This document shows, piece after piece, positions 49,854 through 59,858 of a stretch of DNA of 64,000 nucleotides. The position numbers and the translations under genes were made by a program. Position 1 is the first letter of the stretch. Every line of letters starts with the position of its first letter. The notes beneath the pieces are model-generated. The model was not told the origin of the DNA. It saw only the letters and a list, made by a program, of their open reading frames with translations, and made no database searches. Location of the stretch: the NCBI RefSeq assembly GCF_016641735.1, contig NZ_JAEDAO010000001.1:1178001-1242000 (forward strand), written 5' to 3'. The DNA comes from Ramlibacter algicola (GTDB lineage Bacteria > Pseudomonadota > Gammaproteobacteria > Burkholderiales > Burkholderiaceae_C).

Positions 49854-50813
49854 ATGGACCTGCGCCAGATCAAGACCTTCGTCCACATCGCTGAGCTGCG
49901 CAGCTATACCAAGGCGGCGGCCTTCCTCTACGTCAGCCAACCTGCGCTCAGCCGGCAGATGCGGCTGCTCGAAGAGGAACTGGACACCAAGCTGTTCCAT
50001 CGGCACGGGCACGGCGTGGAACTCACGGCCGACGGTGCGGCCTTCCTGGAGCGCTGTCACGAGCTGCTGGCGGACTTCGAACAGCTGAGGCATGACTTCA
50101 AGGTACGTACCAGTAGCACCGGCGTGACCGGCACGGTGAGCGTGGGGCTCCCCGTGCCTTCCACGCGCTTCATCTCGCCCCGTTTCCTCGACGAGCTGCG
50201 CGCCTCCTACCCCGGCGTGTCGGTGCGGGTGGTGGAGGGGTTCAGCGCCCTGCTGCACGAGTGGCTGATCAGCGGCAGCCTCGATCTCGCGGTGCTGTTC
50301 GAGCCGCGCACCGGCAAGCTGCTCACCAGCGAGCCGCTGCTGGTCGAGGACCTGTTCGCGATAGTGGCGCGCGGGCGGCGCAAGAACCGTGCCCTGTTCG
50401 ATGCGTCGGACCTCGGCGCGAAGCCACTCATTCTTCCGCACCGACCGCACGTCATCCGCGACCTCGTCGACGGGCTCAACCTGAAGGAGGCGGAGGTGGT
50501 CGAGATCGATTCCACCTCGCTCATGATCGAGCTCGCGCGCGCGGGGGTGGGCACAGCGATCCTGCCGCAAGGCTCCGTGGACACCGCCGTGCGTGCGGGG
50601 GACGTCCTGGCGCTGCCCATCGTCAACCCCGCCCTCAGCTGGCAGGTGATGGTGTGCCAATCCAGCGTGCGCCCGCTGACGCCCGCCGCCAGCATCGTGC
50701 TCGGCCTGCTGCGCCAGGAGATCACGAGCCGCGTGCGCGCCGGCGACTGGACGGCCCGCCTGATCGGCGCCGAGGGGCGGGCCCGCAACGGTCGCCGATC
50801 GCAGGCGCCCTGA
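49854..50813 (+). CDS. LysR-family transcriptional regulator
   Basis: A 319-residue LTTR. The N-terminal winged helix (MDLRQIKTFVHIAELRSYTK, then AAAFLYVSQPALSRQMRLLE) is canonical, followed by a linker helix and a periplasmic-binding-like effector domain (about residues 90-300). It is divergent from the CMD/cupin/flavin operon and probably activates it in response to a pathway intermediate. The intergenic region 49712-49853 should hold its T-N11-A operator, which I did not pin down. Confidence 0.92.
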   Translation: MDLRQIKTFVHIAELRSYTKAAAFLYVSQPALSRQMRLLEEELDTKLFHRHGHGVELTADGAAFLERCHELLADFEQLRHDFKVRTSSTGVTGTVSVGLPVPSTRFISPRFLDELRASYPGVSVRVVEGFSALLHEWLISGSLDLAVLFEPRTGKLLTSEPLLVEDLFAIVARGRRKNRALFDASDLGAKPLILPHRPHVIRDLVDGLNLKEAEVVEIDSTSLMIELARAGVGTAILPQGSVDTAVRAGDVLALPIVNPALSWQVMVCQSSVRPLTPAASIVLGLLRQEITSRVRAGDWTARLIGAEGRARNGRRSQAP

Positions 50814-50926
50814 GGCGAGAATCTTCGCGCTATCAGTTTTGTTTATAGCTGGTACGGCCATTTGATATTGGCCCTGCGACGGCGTGCTCCCTAAACTGCC
50901 TGCGGTGTTAAAGCAGGAGACAAGCC

Positions 50927-52123
50927 ATGCGCAAATCCATCATCGCCGCGACCGTCCTGGCCGCGGCTGCTTCCCAGGCCACCGCCCAGATCTCGGATGA
51001 CACGATCAAGATCGGCCTGATCACGGACCTGTCTGGCCCCTACATCGACGTTGACGGCATGGGTGGCGCCGAAGCGATCCGCATGGCCATCGCCGACGCA
51101 GGCGGCACGGTCGCCGGCAAGAACATCGTGTTTCTCACGGCGGACCACCAGAACAAGAGCGACATCGCGGTAGCGAAGCTGCGCGAATGGATCGACACCC
51201 AGGGCCTCGACGTCGTGTTCGCGGGCGGCGCCTCCGCCGCGGTGCTCGGGATGGCGCGTGTCGCGGCCGAGAAGAAGATCCCGCTGATCGCAAACGGCGC
51301 AGGTAGCTCGCGCATCACCAACGAGGAATGCACCCCCTACACCGTGCACTACGCGTATGACACCGTGTCCCTCGCGAAGGTGGGCGGCAGCGCGCTCGTC
51401 AACCAGGGCCTGAAGTCGTGGTACTTCCTCGCGCTCGACACGGCGTTCGGCGCCTCTACGGTCAATGACACGGCCGCAGTGCTGAAGGCCAACGGCGGAA
51501 GCGTCGCCGGCGTGAGCCGCCACCCCGCCAACTTGCCGGACTTCTCGTCGCTGCTGCTCACGGCGCAGGCCTCCAAGGCGCAGGTGCTCGCCCTCGCGAA
51601 CGCCGGGACCGATTCGGTCAATGCCATCAAGACGGCGAAGGAGTTCGGGCTGACCAAGAACACCAAGCTCGCCGGCCTGCTGCTGTTCATCGGCGACGTG
51701 CACGCGATCGGCCTGCAGACGGCGGGCGGCATGTACCTGACTGACAACTGGTACTGGGACCTCACGCCCGAGTCGCGCGCATGGTCGAAGCGCTTTTACG
51801 AGAAGATGAAGAAGATGCCGGCCGGCACCCAAGCCGCGCAGTATTCCGCGGCGCGGCACTACCTGAATGCGGTGGAGAAGGCCGGCTCGGACAATGGCGA
51901 CAAGGTCATGGCGGCCATGAAGTCGACGCCCATCAACGACATGTATGCCAAGGGGGGCATCATCCGCGAGGACGGCCGCATGCTGCACGAGATGTACTTG
52001 ATGCAGGTGAAGACCCCGGCTGAATCGAAGTATCCGTGGGACTACTACAAGGTGGTCCAGCGTGTCCCGGGCGACAAGGCGTTCACTACCAAGGCCGAGT
52101 CGAAGTGCGCCCTGTGGAAGTAA
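50927..52123 (+). CDS. ABC transporter branched-chain amino-acid/aromatic-type substrate-binding protein
   Basis: A 398-residue periplasmic receptor (LivJ/UrtA superfamily). Signal peptide at residues 1-21 (MRKSIIAATVLAAAASQATA). The mature start ISDDTIKIGLITDLSGPYID is typical, with VNQGLKSWYFLALDTAFGAS and the late AQYSAARHYLNAVEKAG block. In betaproteobacteria such receptors often bind aromatic or short organic acids. No permease or ATPase genes lie next to it, so it is an orphan receptor. A strong terminator follows. Confidence 0.9.
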   Translation: MRKSIIAATVLAAAASQATAQISDDTIKIGLITDLSGPYIDVDGMGGAEAIRMAIADAGGTVAGKNIVFLTADHQNKSDIAVAKLREWIDTQGLDVVFAGGASAAVLGMARVAAEKKIPLIANGAGSSRITNEECTPYTVHYAYDTVSLAKVGGSALVNQGLKSWYFLALDTAFGASTVNDTAAVLKANGGSVAGVSRHPANLPDFSSLLLTAQASKAQVLALANAGTDSVNAIKTAKEFGLTKNTKLAGLLLFIGDVHAIGLQTAGGMYLTDNWYWDLTPESRAWSKRFYEKMKKMPAGTQAAQYSAARHYLNAVEKAGSDNGDKVMAAMKSTPINDMYAKGGIIREDGRMLHEMYLMQVKTPAESKYPWDYYKVVQRVPGDKAFTTKAESKCALWK

Positions 52124-52158
52124 GGGTTCGGGTGGCGGGTTCAGCCCTTCTGGCGTGA

Positions 52159-52185
52159 AGAGCCGGGCCTTCGCCGGCTCTTTTT
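52159..52185 (+). terminator. Rho-independent terminator after the ABC receptor gene
   Basis: AGAGCCGG/CCGGCTCT, an 8-bp perfect stem with a 7-nt loop followed by TTTTT. It sits 36 bp after the stop codon. Confidence 0.9.
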
Positions 52186-52389
52186 GTGGCGGCCGTGCTG
52201 GCTACGGTGTGCACGCTTTCACCGCCGCCGCCCGAAGCCTCGCTGCGGCAGGAGTCGCCCGATCCGGCAGGTAGGCCAGCGCCAGGCCGGTGACCGTGCC
52301 GTCGAGGAAGTCACCAGCCGATACTCGATCTTCTCGCTCGCATTCCGCAGAAGCTGAAGTCGCTCGTGACTGCGGCGATGAAACAGTGA

Positions 52390-53091
52390 TCAGGCAGTCC
52401 TTCTATAGAGGCTTACGCGTCCACCTAAGCGGGCGGATAGTTGCTCTGCCGCACTGAGCACCGCCCTGGTGAACTGGGGGAGCACCTTCGGTGTGAAACG
52501 ACTCGCCGGTCCTGAGACGGCCACCGCGCCAATCACCTTGTCACCGCTGGCGAAGACTGGTGCCGCGACCGCTGCGATGTCCGGCTCACGTTCGCCGATC
52601 GTCACGATGACCCGCTCTTTCGGCCAGGTGGCCGGATCGCCTTCGAACTCGACGAGGGCCCGTCCCGCAGCACCTTGGTGCAGGGGCAGGACCTGGCCGG
52701 CGTAGATGTGGTCTCGCACTGCCCTGCGTGGATCGACGCGGAACAGGCACAGACGCACCTCGCCTTCGCGGCGGAAATAGGAAGCACCTTCCCCCGTCTC
52801 CTCCACGAGCGTGTTCAGCGCAGGCACGACGTGGTCCTCGAGCCGCAGGGAACTGCGGTAGATGCTGCCCCAGTGCATGACGGTGAAGCCGAGGCGGTAG
52901 CTCGAGTCCGGCAACTGCTCGATGCAGCCAAAGCGCACCAGGGAGGCGAGCAGCCGGAGGATCGTGCTCTTGTAGAGGCCGGTCCGCTCGGCCAGTTGGT
53001 GCAGGGTGAGTGTCTGCTCCTGCATATCAAAGGCATTGAGGATGCTCAATGCCCTCTCGACCGCTGCGACCCCCTCGGACTTTTCACTCAT
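52390..53091 (-). CDS. IclR-family transcriptional regulator
   Basis: A 233-residue regulator from ATG 53091; the longer frame to 53433 crosses the divergent promoter region and is rejected. The N-terminal winged helix reads AAVERALSILNAFDMQEQTL, then LHQLAERTGLYKSTILRLLA. The effector domain (about residues 75-233) shows the family VIGAVAVSGPASRFTP signature. It is divergent from the nicotinate-type operon, and a 17-bp inverted repeat lies between them. It probably controls that operon in response to a pathway acid. Confidence 0.9.
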   Translation of the reverse strand: MSEKSEGVAAVERALSILNAFDMQEQTLTLHQLAERTGLYKSTILRLLASLVRFGCIEQLPDSSYRLGFTVMHWGSIYRSSLRLEDHVVPALNTLVEETGEGASYFRREGEVRLCLFRVDPRRAVRDHIYAGQVLPLHQGAAGRALVEFEGDPATWPKERVIVTIGEREPDIAAVAAPVFASGDKVIGAVAVSGPASRFTPKVLPQFTRAVLSAAEQLSARLGGRVSLYRRTA

Positions 53092-53133
53092 AGCGGGCTG
53101 GATTATCAGTGCCACATGTCCCTTGACATCCGA

Positions 53134-53150
53134 ATTCTGCTGTGCAGAAT
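53134..53150. promoter_or_regulatory. Candidate IclR-type operator
   Basis: ATTCTGC-TGT-GCAGAAT is a perfect 7-bp inverted repeat with a 3-bp spacer, midway between divergent iclR and the Bug receptor gene. A further CATTCTGT lies directly after it, and a -35-like TTGACA is at 53123-53128. Confidence 0.6.
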
Positions 53151-53182
53151 CGCATTCTGTTCTTGTTGATCGAGGTCTGCTC

Positions 53183-54184
53183 ATGTCTCCAGGCTTTCCG
53201 TCTTCCACCCGCCGCCGGGCACTTCTTGGACTGCTGTCCGCCTGGGCCGCTGCTGCCAACGGGCGCGCCTTCGCGCAAGGCAGCGGATATCCGGGCCGCA
53301 CCGTCAGCGTCATAGTTCCGTTCCCCGCAGGCGCGACGCTGGACGTGCTGGTGCGCCAAGTGGCGCAGCAGCTGGGCGACCGCTGGAAGCAGGCCGTCGT
53401 CGTGGACAACCGAAGCGGCGCGGGCGGAATCATCGGGATCGCGGCCGGGGCGAAGACACTGCCGGACGGCTACACGTTGATCGCGGTCGCGAACAGCTTC
53501 GTGGCCAACACGGTCCTGCGCAACGACATGCCCTACGACGCATTCGCGGACTTCGTTCCCGTGACGCTCCTCGGGTCCGTGCCCCATGTTCTCGTCGCGA
53601 ACGCGGCGGCGCCGTACAAGTCGATCGCCGACATGCAACGCTTCGCCAAGGAGAAGCCGGGGACGTTGAGCTACTCGTCCGGCGGCAACGGCACGATGTC
53701 CCATCTGGCGGGCGAGATGCTCAAGCGGGCGGCGAACATCGACGCGGTGCACGTTCCCTACCGGGGCCAAGGTCCCGCTCTGGCCGACGTCGCGTCGGGC
53801 CAGGTGCAACTCAACTTCGCCAACCTCCCCGAGGCGCTGCCCCTCATCAAGGACGGGAAGATCGTCGCGCTGGCCATCGCGCAGCCGAAGCGATCGCAGC
53901 TCCTGCCCAGCGTGCCCAGCTTCACCGAACTTGGCATGCCATCTGTCGTCTCCGATTCCTGGTACGGCTTGGTGGCACCGAAAGGCACGCCGGCCGAGAT
54001 CGCCGACCGCGTGCAGCAGGACGTGGCACGCGCTTTCGCGCAGCCCGAGTTCCGCAATCGCCTGCTGGCGACCGGCCTCGAACCGGCCGGCTCGACACCG
54101 GCTGCCTTCGAGGAATTCATGCGCAGTACCGCGCAAGCCTATCGCCGCGTCATCACCGACGCGCGCATCACCCTGGACAAGTAA
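53183..54184 (+). CDS. Bug-family (TctC-like) periplasmic solute-binding protein
   Basis: A 333-residue receptor of the tripartite tricarboxylate transport family. The N-terminus STRRRALLGLLSAWAAAANG RAFAQ is a signal peptide with a twin-arginine-like RRR. Bug hallmarks are PGRTVSVIVPFPAGATLDVL, VVVDNRSGAGGIIG and SYSSGGNGTMSHLAGE. Start ATG 53183 is preferred over upstream in-frame codons. It is the first gene of the pyridine-degradation operon and probably binds the substrate or an intermediate acid. No TctA/TctB genes are nearby. Confidence 0.9.
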   Translation: MSPGFPSSTRRRALLGLLSAWAAAANGRAFAQGSGYPGRTVSVIVPFPAGATLDVLVRQVAQQLGDRWKQAVVVDNRSGAGGIIGIAAGAKTLPDGYTLIAVANSFVANTVLRNDMPYDAFADFVPVTLLGSVPHVLVANAAAPYKSIADMQRFAKEKPGTLSYSSGGNGTMSHLAGEMLKRAANIDAVHVPYRGQGPALADVASGQVQLNFANLPEALPLIKDGKIVALAIAQPKRSQLLPSVPSFTELGMPSVVSDSWYGLVAPKGTPAEIADRVQQDVARAFAQPEFRNRLLATGLEPAGSTPAAFEEFMRSTAQAYRRVITDARITLDK

Positions 54185-54217
54185 GCAGTGCAGAACGAAG
54201 AAGACGGGAGCGGAGCG

Positions 54218-54919
54218 ATGAAGTCACCTTGGGCGCGCGTGGTCCCCCAGAACGAGATCGACCTGTACCAGGCGATCGGCCTGGGGCGCAAGGCCAGCCG
54301 CCCTGGCAAGGCCGCGCTGCTCGTCATCGACGTCCAGTACCGATCCGTGGGACGGGAGCCGATGCCGATCGAAGAGGCCATCCGCGAGTACCCCACCAGC
54401 TGCGGCGAACATGGCTGGCGAGCCATTCCGCACATCCGCGCGCTGCTCGAGGCCTTCCGCATCGCAGGACTGCCGGTGCTGTTTCCGCATGTGGCGCCCA
54501 AGCGCTCCTACGACGGCGGCCGCTGGGCCGACAAGGCGCCCGCGGTGATGTCGATCCCGCCGCGCGGCTATGAGTTCGTCGAAGAAGTCGCACCGCGCGA
54601 CGGCGAGATCCTCGTGCCAAAGCAGCATGCCAGCGCCTTCTTCGGCACACCTCTCATCAGCTACCTGCTGGACCGCGGCGTGTCGACCCTGTTCGTGGTG
54701 GGCACCACCACGAGCGGCTGCGTCCGTGCCACGGTCGTGGACGGCTCGTCGTTCGGCTTCCGGGTCGTCGTTCCGCAAGAGTGCGTGTTCGACCGCTCGC
54801 AAGCTTCACACGCGGTGAACCTGTTCGACATGGACAGCAAGTACGCCGACGTGATGCCGCTCGAATCCGCGATCGCCTTGGTCCAGAAGTCGGCTGCGTA
54901 CCTGAAGGAGGTGGGATGA
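54218..54919 (+). CDS. nicF: Isochorismatase-fold cysteine hydrolase, NicF-like maleamate amidohydrolase
   Basis: A 233-residue cysteine hydrolase. Catalytic residues Asp38 (LLVIDVQ), Lys135 (VPKQHASAFFGT) and Cys168 (TTTSGCVRATVVD) are intact. The end DRSQASHAVNLFDMDSKYAD is shared by maleamate amidohydrolases and N-carbamoylsarcosine amidases. In the nicotinate pathway NicF converts maleamate to maleate plus ammonia, and the nearby nicD and nicX genes make that role the best fit. ATG 54218 with GGAGCG ahead is preferred over GTG 54188. It overlaps the next gene by 4 bp. Confidence 0.72.
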   Translation: MKSPWARVVPQNEIDLYQAIGLGRKASRPGKAALLVIDVQYRSVGREPMPIEEAIREYPTSCGEHGWRAIPHIRALLEAFRIAGLPVLFPHVAPKRSYDGGRWADKAPAVMSIPPRGYEFVEEVAPRDGEILVPKQHASAFFGTPLISYLLDRGVSTLFVVGTTTSGCVRATVVDGSSFGFRVVVPQECVFDRSQASHAVNLFDMDSKYADVMPLESAIALVQKSAAYLKEVG

Positions 54920-56115
54920 ACGACCGCCTGAAAGTCCTGATTTCGGGGGCCGGGATCGGCGGGCTCACAGCCGCGCTAGCCCTGCTCCAGCGGGGCTTCG
55001 ATGTCGAAGTCTTCGAGCAGGCGACGGAACTGCGGGAAATCGGCGCGGGTGTCCAGCTCGGGCCCAATGGCGTCAAGGTGCTGCACGCACTCGGGCTGGC
55101 GGACGAGCTGGCGCGGCTCGGTGTCGCCGCGTCGGCGAAGGAAGTGCGCATCTGGAGCACGGGCAAGATGACCCCGTTGTTCGACCTCGGCTCCGAGTGC
55201 GTGGAGCGTTACGGCGTGCCGTACTACCTCATGCACCGGGCTGACCTGCACCGCATCCTGCTGGATCGGGTCGTCGCCCTCAAGCCGGGTTCCGTGCACG
55301 TCGCTTCCCGAGGTGTCTCCTATCGCGACCTGGGGGAACAGGTCGAGCTCACGATGGAAGATGGTCGCACCGCGGTGGGCGACGTGCTGGTCGGCGCCGA
55401 TGGCCTGCACTCGCGGATCCGTCGGCAGCTGGCAGGCGACGCGCAGGCGCGCTTCACGGGCGGCATGTGCTGGCGCGGCATGGTCCCGATCGAGCAATTG
55501 CCGGAACACCTTCGCCGACCCGTCGGCGCCAACTGGATCGGCCCGCACGGCCACATCATCACCTACCCGGTGCGCTCCGGCAGGCTGCTCAACTTCGTCG
55601 GCCACGTGGAGCGCGATGACTGGCAGGTGGAGTCGTGGACCGAGCCGGGGACCATCGAGGAGTGCGCTGCTGACTACCGCGGCTGGCATCCTGACGTGCA
55701 GTTGATGATCCGCAACATCACTACGCCGTTCAAATGGGCGCTGTTCCTGCGGCCGCCGCTGCAGGCGTGGAGCAGCGGGCGAGTCACGCTGCTGGGAGAT
55801 GCCTGCCACTCCACGCTGCCTTACCTGGCGCAAGGCGCCAATATGGCCATCGAGGACGGCATGGTCCTTGCACGCGCACTGGACGCCGGCGCGAGTACCC
55901 CCGCGCAAGCGCTCCTCCGCTACGAACAAGCCCGCGTGGACCGCACGACCCGCATCGTGAACAAGTCGGCCGAGAACCTCCAGCGCTTCCACAACCCGCA
56001 GTTGGAAGACCCGGTCCAGGCTGACCAGTACACGTCGGCGGAATGGGATCCGGCGCGCATCCGCGAGCGATACGACTGGTTGTTCCGCTACGACGCAGTG
56101 AACGTCCCGTTCTGA
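54916..56115 (+). CDS. Flavin-dependent aromatic monooxygenase (NicC-like role)
   Basis: A 399-residue class A flavoprotein hydroxylase. The FAD/NADH motif ISGAGIGGLTAALALLQRGF is at residues 9-28, DGLHSRIRRQL (the DG motif) is near 162-172, and GDACHSTLPYLAQGANMAIE (the GD motif) near 294-313. It resembles salicylate and 3-hydroxybenzoate 6-hydroxylases in overall sequence. In this cluster the expected job is 6-hydroxynicotinate 3-monooxygenase, a decarboxylating hydroxylation to 2,5-dihydroxypyridine. That assignment is from context only, so no symbol is given. Confidence 0.8.
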   Translation: MNDRLKVLISGAGIGGLTAALALLQRGFDVEVFEQATELREIGAGVQLGPNGVKVLHALGLADELARLGVAASAKEVRIWSTGKMTPLFDLGSECVERYGVPYYLMHRADLHRILLDRVVALKPGSVHVASRGVSYRDLGEQVELTMEDGRTAVGDVLVGADGLHSRIRRQLAGDAQARFTGGMCWRGMVPIEQLPEHLRRPVGANWIGPHGHIITYPVRSGRLLNFVGHVERDDWQVESWTEPGTIEECAADYRGWHPDVQLMIRNITTPFKWALFLRPPLQAWSSGRVTLLGDACHSTLPYLAQGANMAIEDGMVLARALDAGASTPAQALLRYEQARVDRTTRIVNKSAENLQRFHNPQLEDPVQADQYTSAEWDPARIRERYDWLFRYDAVNVPF

Positions 56116-56128
56116 CGGCAGTGCCGCG

Positions 56129-57012
56129 ATGAAACCACCACGATTCGACTACGAAGCACCGGCCAGCCTGGAAGAAGCGCTCCAACGGCTGCGTGAGAGT
56201 GGCGACGACGCGCGGGTGCTGGCCGGCGGGCAGAGCCTGATCCCGGCGCTGAACCTGCGGCTGGCCAATCCGGGCCGATTGCTCGACCTGCGTCGCATCA
56301 CCAGCCTTCGCGGCATCCGTCGACTGCCGAGCGGTGCGCTGGCAGCAGGTGCGATGACGCGACACGCCGACTTCGAGCGGGACCCGCTGATGCAGCGGCA
56401 CCTGCCGATCGTGCCCGCGGTCATGCGGCGGGTCGCGCATCCGCAAATCCGCAACCGTGGAACCATCGGCGGGAGCCTGGCACACGCGGACCCGGCGGCC
56501 GAATGGCCGGCGCTGTGCATGGCGCTGGACGCCACGATCGTGGTGGCGAGCGCGTCGGCCGAGCGGCGGATCCCCGCCGCCGAGTTCCCGCTCGGCGTCT
56601 ACACGACAGCACTGCGGCCCGGCGAGCTCATTCGGGAGATCGAGTTTCCCGCCTGGCCTGCCACGCGCCGTTGGGGCTTCGAGGAAGTCTCGCGGCGGCT
56701 GGGCGACTTCGCCATCACCGGCGCCATGTGCACGCTCGACATCGATGCGAACCAGCGGTGCACGGCCGCCCGGTGCGTCATCTTCGCCGCGAGCGAGCGG
56801 CCGCAACTCGTCGCGGCTGCAGCCGAGCTGGTCGGAGGTCCTGTCACCGAGGACGCAGTTGCACGCGTGGCCAAGGCCGCCCGCCATTCGATCTCGCCGC
56901 TCAGCGACCACCACGCAAGCGCCGAGTACCGCCTGGAACTCGTCGAGACGATGACAGCGCGTGTGTTGAAACAGGCCGCAGCCATGGCTGCGCCGACGCA
57001 GGAATCCATCCG

Positions 57013-57016
<4 letters not shown>
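56129..57016 (+). CDS. Molybdenum hydroxylase FAD-binding medium subunit (CoxM type)
   Basis: A 295-residue FAD subunit of the xanthine dehydrogenase/CO dehydrogenase family. The motifs ARVLAGGQSLIPALNLRLAN (residues about 28-50, FAD pyrophosphate) and RNRGTIGGSLAHADPAAEWP (about 108-127) are intact, with the CO_deh_flav_C domain near 175-275. It passes electrons from the Fe-S subunit to the acceptor. Together with the next two genes it forms a three-subunit hydroxylase for an aromatic N-heterocycle, probably nicotinate. It overlaps the CoxS-type gene by 4 bp. Confidence 0.9.
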
Positions 57017-57515
<499 letters not shown>

Positions 57516-57519
<4 letters not shown>

Positions 57520-59858
57520 GAGCCGAAGAGAACAGGCACGCGATCGGCTCCGCCATGGAGCGCCAGGAAGACTTCCGCTTCCTGACCGGCCGAGGCTGCT
57601 ACGTGGACGACGTGCGCCGTCCGGACATGCTGCACGCGGTCGTCATTCGCAGCCCCATGGCGCATGCGCGCATCCTGGGCATCGACGCGTCGGCCGCCCT
57701 GGAACTGCCCGGGGTGGTGGCCGTCATCACCTTCGCCGACATCCGCAAGTTCGCGAAGCCGATCCCGCAGCGCACCTGCCCCTTGCCCGGCATGGAGAAG
57801 TTCCTGCAGGTGCCGCTGGCGTCGGACGTCGTGCGGTACGTCGGCGAGCCGGTGGCGGTCGTCCTGGCGGACGATCGGTACGTCGCCGAAGATGCGGCGG
57901 AGATGGTGTTCGTGGACTACGACAGCCTCGATGCCGTGGTCGATGCCCACGCAGCCATGGCAGGTGGTGCCGTCGTGCATGAACAGCAGGGCACCAATGT
58001 TGCGAGTGCGTACGAGGTCGGCCGCGGCGATGTTGCCCGGGCTTTCCGGGATGCGCACTACACGCGCAAGGAAACCTTCTACGTGCACCGCCACAGCGCC
58101 GTGCCGCTGGAAACCCGCGGCCTGGTCGCTGAATGGGATCCCGTCGCGAAACATCTCAAGGTGTGGGGTGCGGGGAAGGTGCCGTTCGCCAACCGCGCGA
58201 TCCTGGCGGACATGCTGCAACTGTCGCCTGCTGCCGTCGACCTGATCGAGGTCGACGTCGGGGGCAGCTTCGGGGTGCGCGGCGACTTCTACCCGGAAGA
58301 CTTCCTCATTCCCTTCGCCTCGTTCCACGTGGGCCGGCCGGTCAAGTGGATCGAGGACCGTCGCGAAAACCTGATGGCGACGAACCACTCGCGCGAGATG
58401 CACTGCGAGCTGGAGATCGCCGTGGACGCGGGGGGCGTGATCACCGGGATGCGCGGCAAGGTCGTCGCGGACCTGGGCGCCTACGTGCGAACCAACCCCG
58501 GGGTGATGCCCGGCAAGGGAACTCAGTTCCTGCAAGGCCCGTACGCGATCGATCATCTGGGCTTCGAGGTGCGCGCGGTCATCACGAACAAGACCCCCGC
58601 CGGCACCTACCGGGGGCCCGGACGCTACGAGTCCGCCTTCTTCCGTGAGCGGTTGATCGACATCGCCGCGCGAGAACTGGGCATTGATCCCGCCGAGTTC
58701 CGCCGTCGCAACCTGATCCGCGCCGACCAGATGCCTTACGACGCCGGAGCCCTGGTGCCGGGCCAGCCCGCGACGGTGTACGACTCAGGCGATTTCCCGG
58801 CGGTCTTCGACCGGGCGCTGGCCCATTTCGGGTTCGATGACCTCACGGCATTGAACGGGAGGTGTGTCGACGGCCGTTGGCACGGCATCGGCATGGCGTG
58901 CGCTCCCGAGTCCACCGGCGGCGGCCCCGGCGAGCACGCGCGGCTCGAACTGCGCCACGGTGGCGGATTCGACCTCTTCGTGGGTTCGTCGTCCGCTGGC
59001 CAAGGACACGAGACCGTCATGGCGCAGGTGCTGGCCGAGTCGCTCGGCATCCCGTGCGAGGGAATCCGCGTGCACCACGGGAGCACCACGCACCTGGCGC
59101 AGGGGTTCGGCGCGTATCACAGCCGTTCCGCCGTCATGGGCGGCAGCGCGGTCGTCGCCGTGGCGCAGAAGATGCGGGAGGCGTTGCTGGCCCGCGCCGG
59201 TCAACTGACCGGCACGCCAGCGACCTCCTTGAAGTGGGATGCAGGCCGTGTCGTCCGGGAGGCGGACGGGCAGACGGTTGCCACGCTGGCGCAGCTCGCT
59301 TCCGGCCTGCCGGATTGTGGTCCTGCAGACCACGGACTGGTGGGCGTCTCGGCGTCTTTCGAGAGCAACCGCCTGACCTACACGTTCGGGGTGCACCTGG
59401 CCCACGTGAGCGTCGATCCCGCCACGGCGCAGGTGCGCGTCGAGAAGTACCTGTGCGTGGAGGATGTGGGCCGGATGATCAATCCGATGATCGTCCACGG
59501 CCAGACGGTGGGAGCGGCGGTGCAGGGCCTCGGCGGCACCTTCCTCGACGAATTCAAGTACGACGAAAGCGGCCAGCTCATCACCGGCACGTTCGCGGAT
59601 TACCTGCTGCCCAGCAGCACCGACTTCGAGAACGTCGACGCACTGACGCTCGAGCTGTGCCCCTCGCCTTCCAATCCGCTCGGCGTCAAGGGAGCCGGCG
59701 AAGGCGGAATCATCGGGACCGGCGGAGCGCTGGCGAACGCGGTGTCGAATGCACTGGCGCAGTTCGGCGTCTCCGTCACCCGCCTGCCCATGTCCCTGGA
59801 CAACCTTGCGCGCAGCCTGCGCCAGAGCCGTGCAGGCGGCACCGGAGTCGCGCGGTGA
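57516..59858 (+). CDS. Molybdenum hydroxylase molybdopterin-binding large subunit (CoxL type)
   Basis: A 780-residue catalytic subunit of the xanthine oxidase family from GTG 57516, which overlaps the small-subunit stop. The first domain starts RQEDFRFLTGRGCYVDDVRR. Molybdopterin-binding blocks include VDVGGSFGVRGDFYPED, PAGTYRGPGRYESAFFRERL, GSSSAGQGHETVMAQVLAES and the C-terminal GVKGAGEGGIIGTGGALANA carrying the conserved active-site Glu. It hydroxylates a ring carbon next to the nitrogen with water as oxygen donor. Substrate inferred as nicotinate or a close relative. Confidence 0.93.

Noticed and set aside
52202..52389. A remnant of a regulator gene (minus-strand GLALAYLPD segment) or the end of a plus-strand gene (DLLARIPQKLKSLV)
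   Set aside because: Each is a short motif-like stretch without supporting context or ribosome-binding site; similarity is too weak to call a pseudogene.
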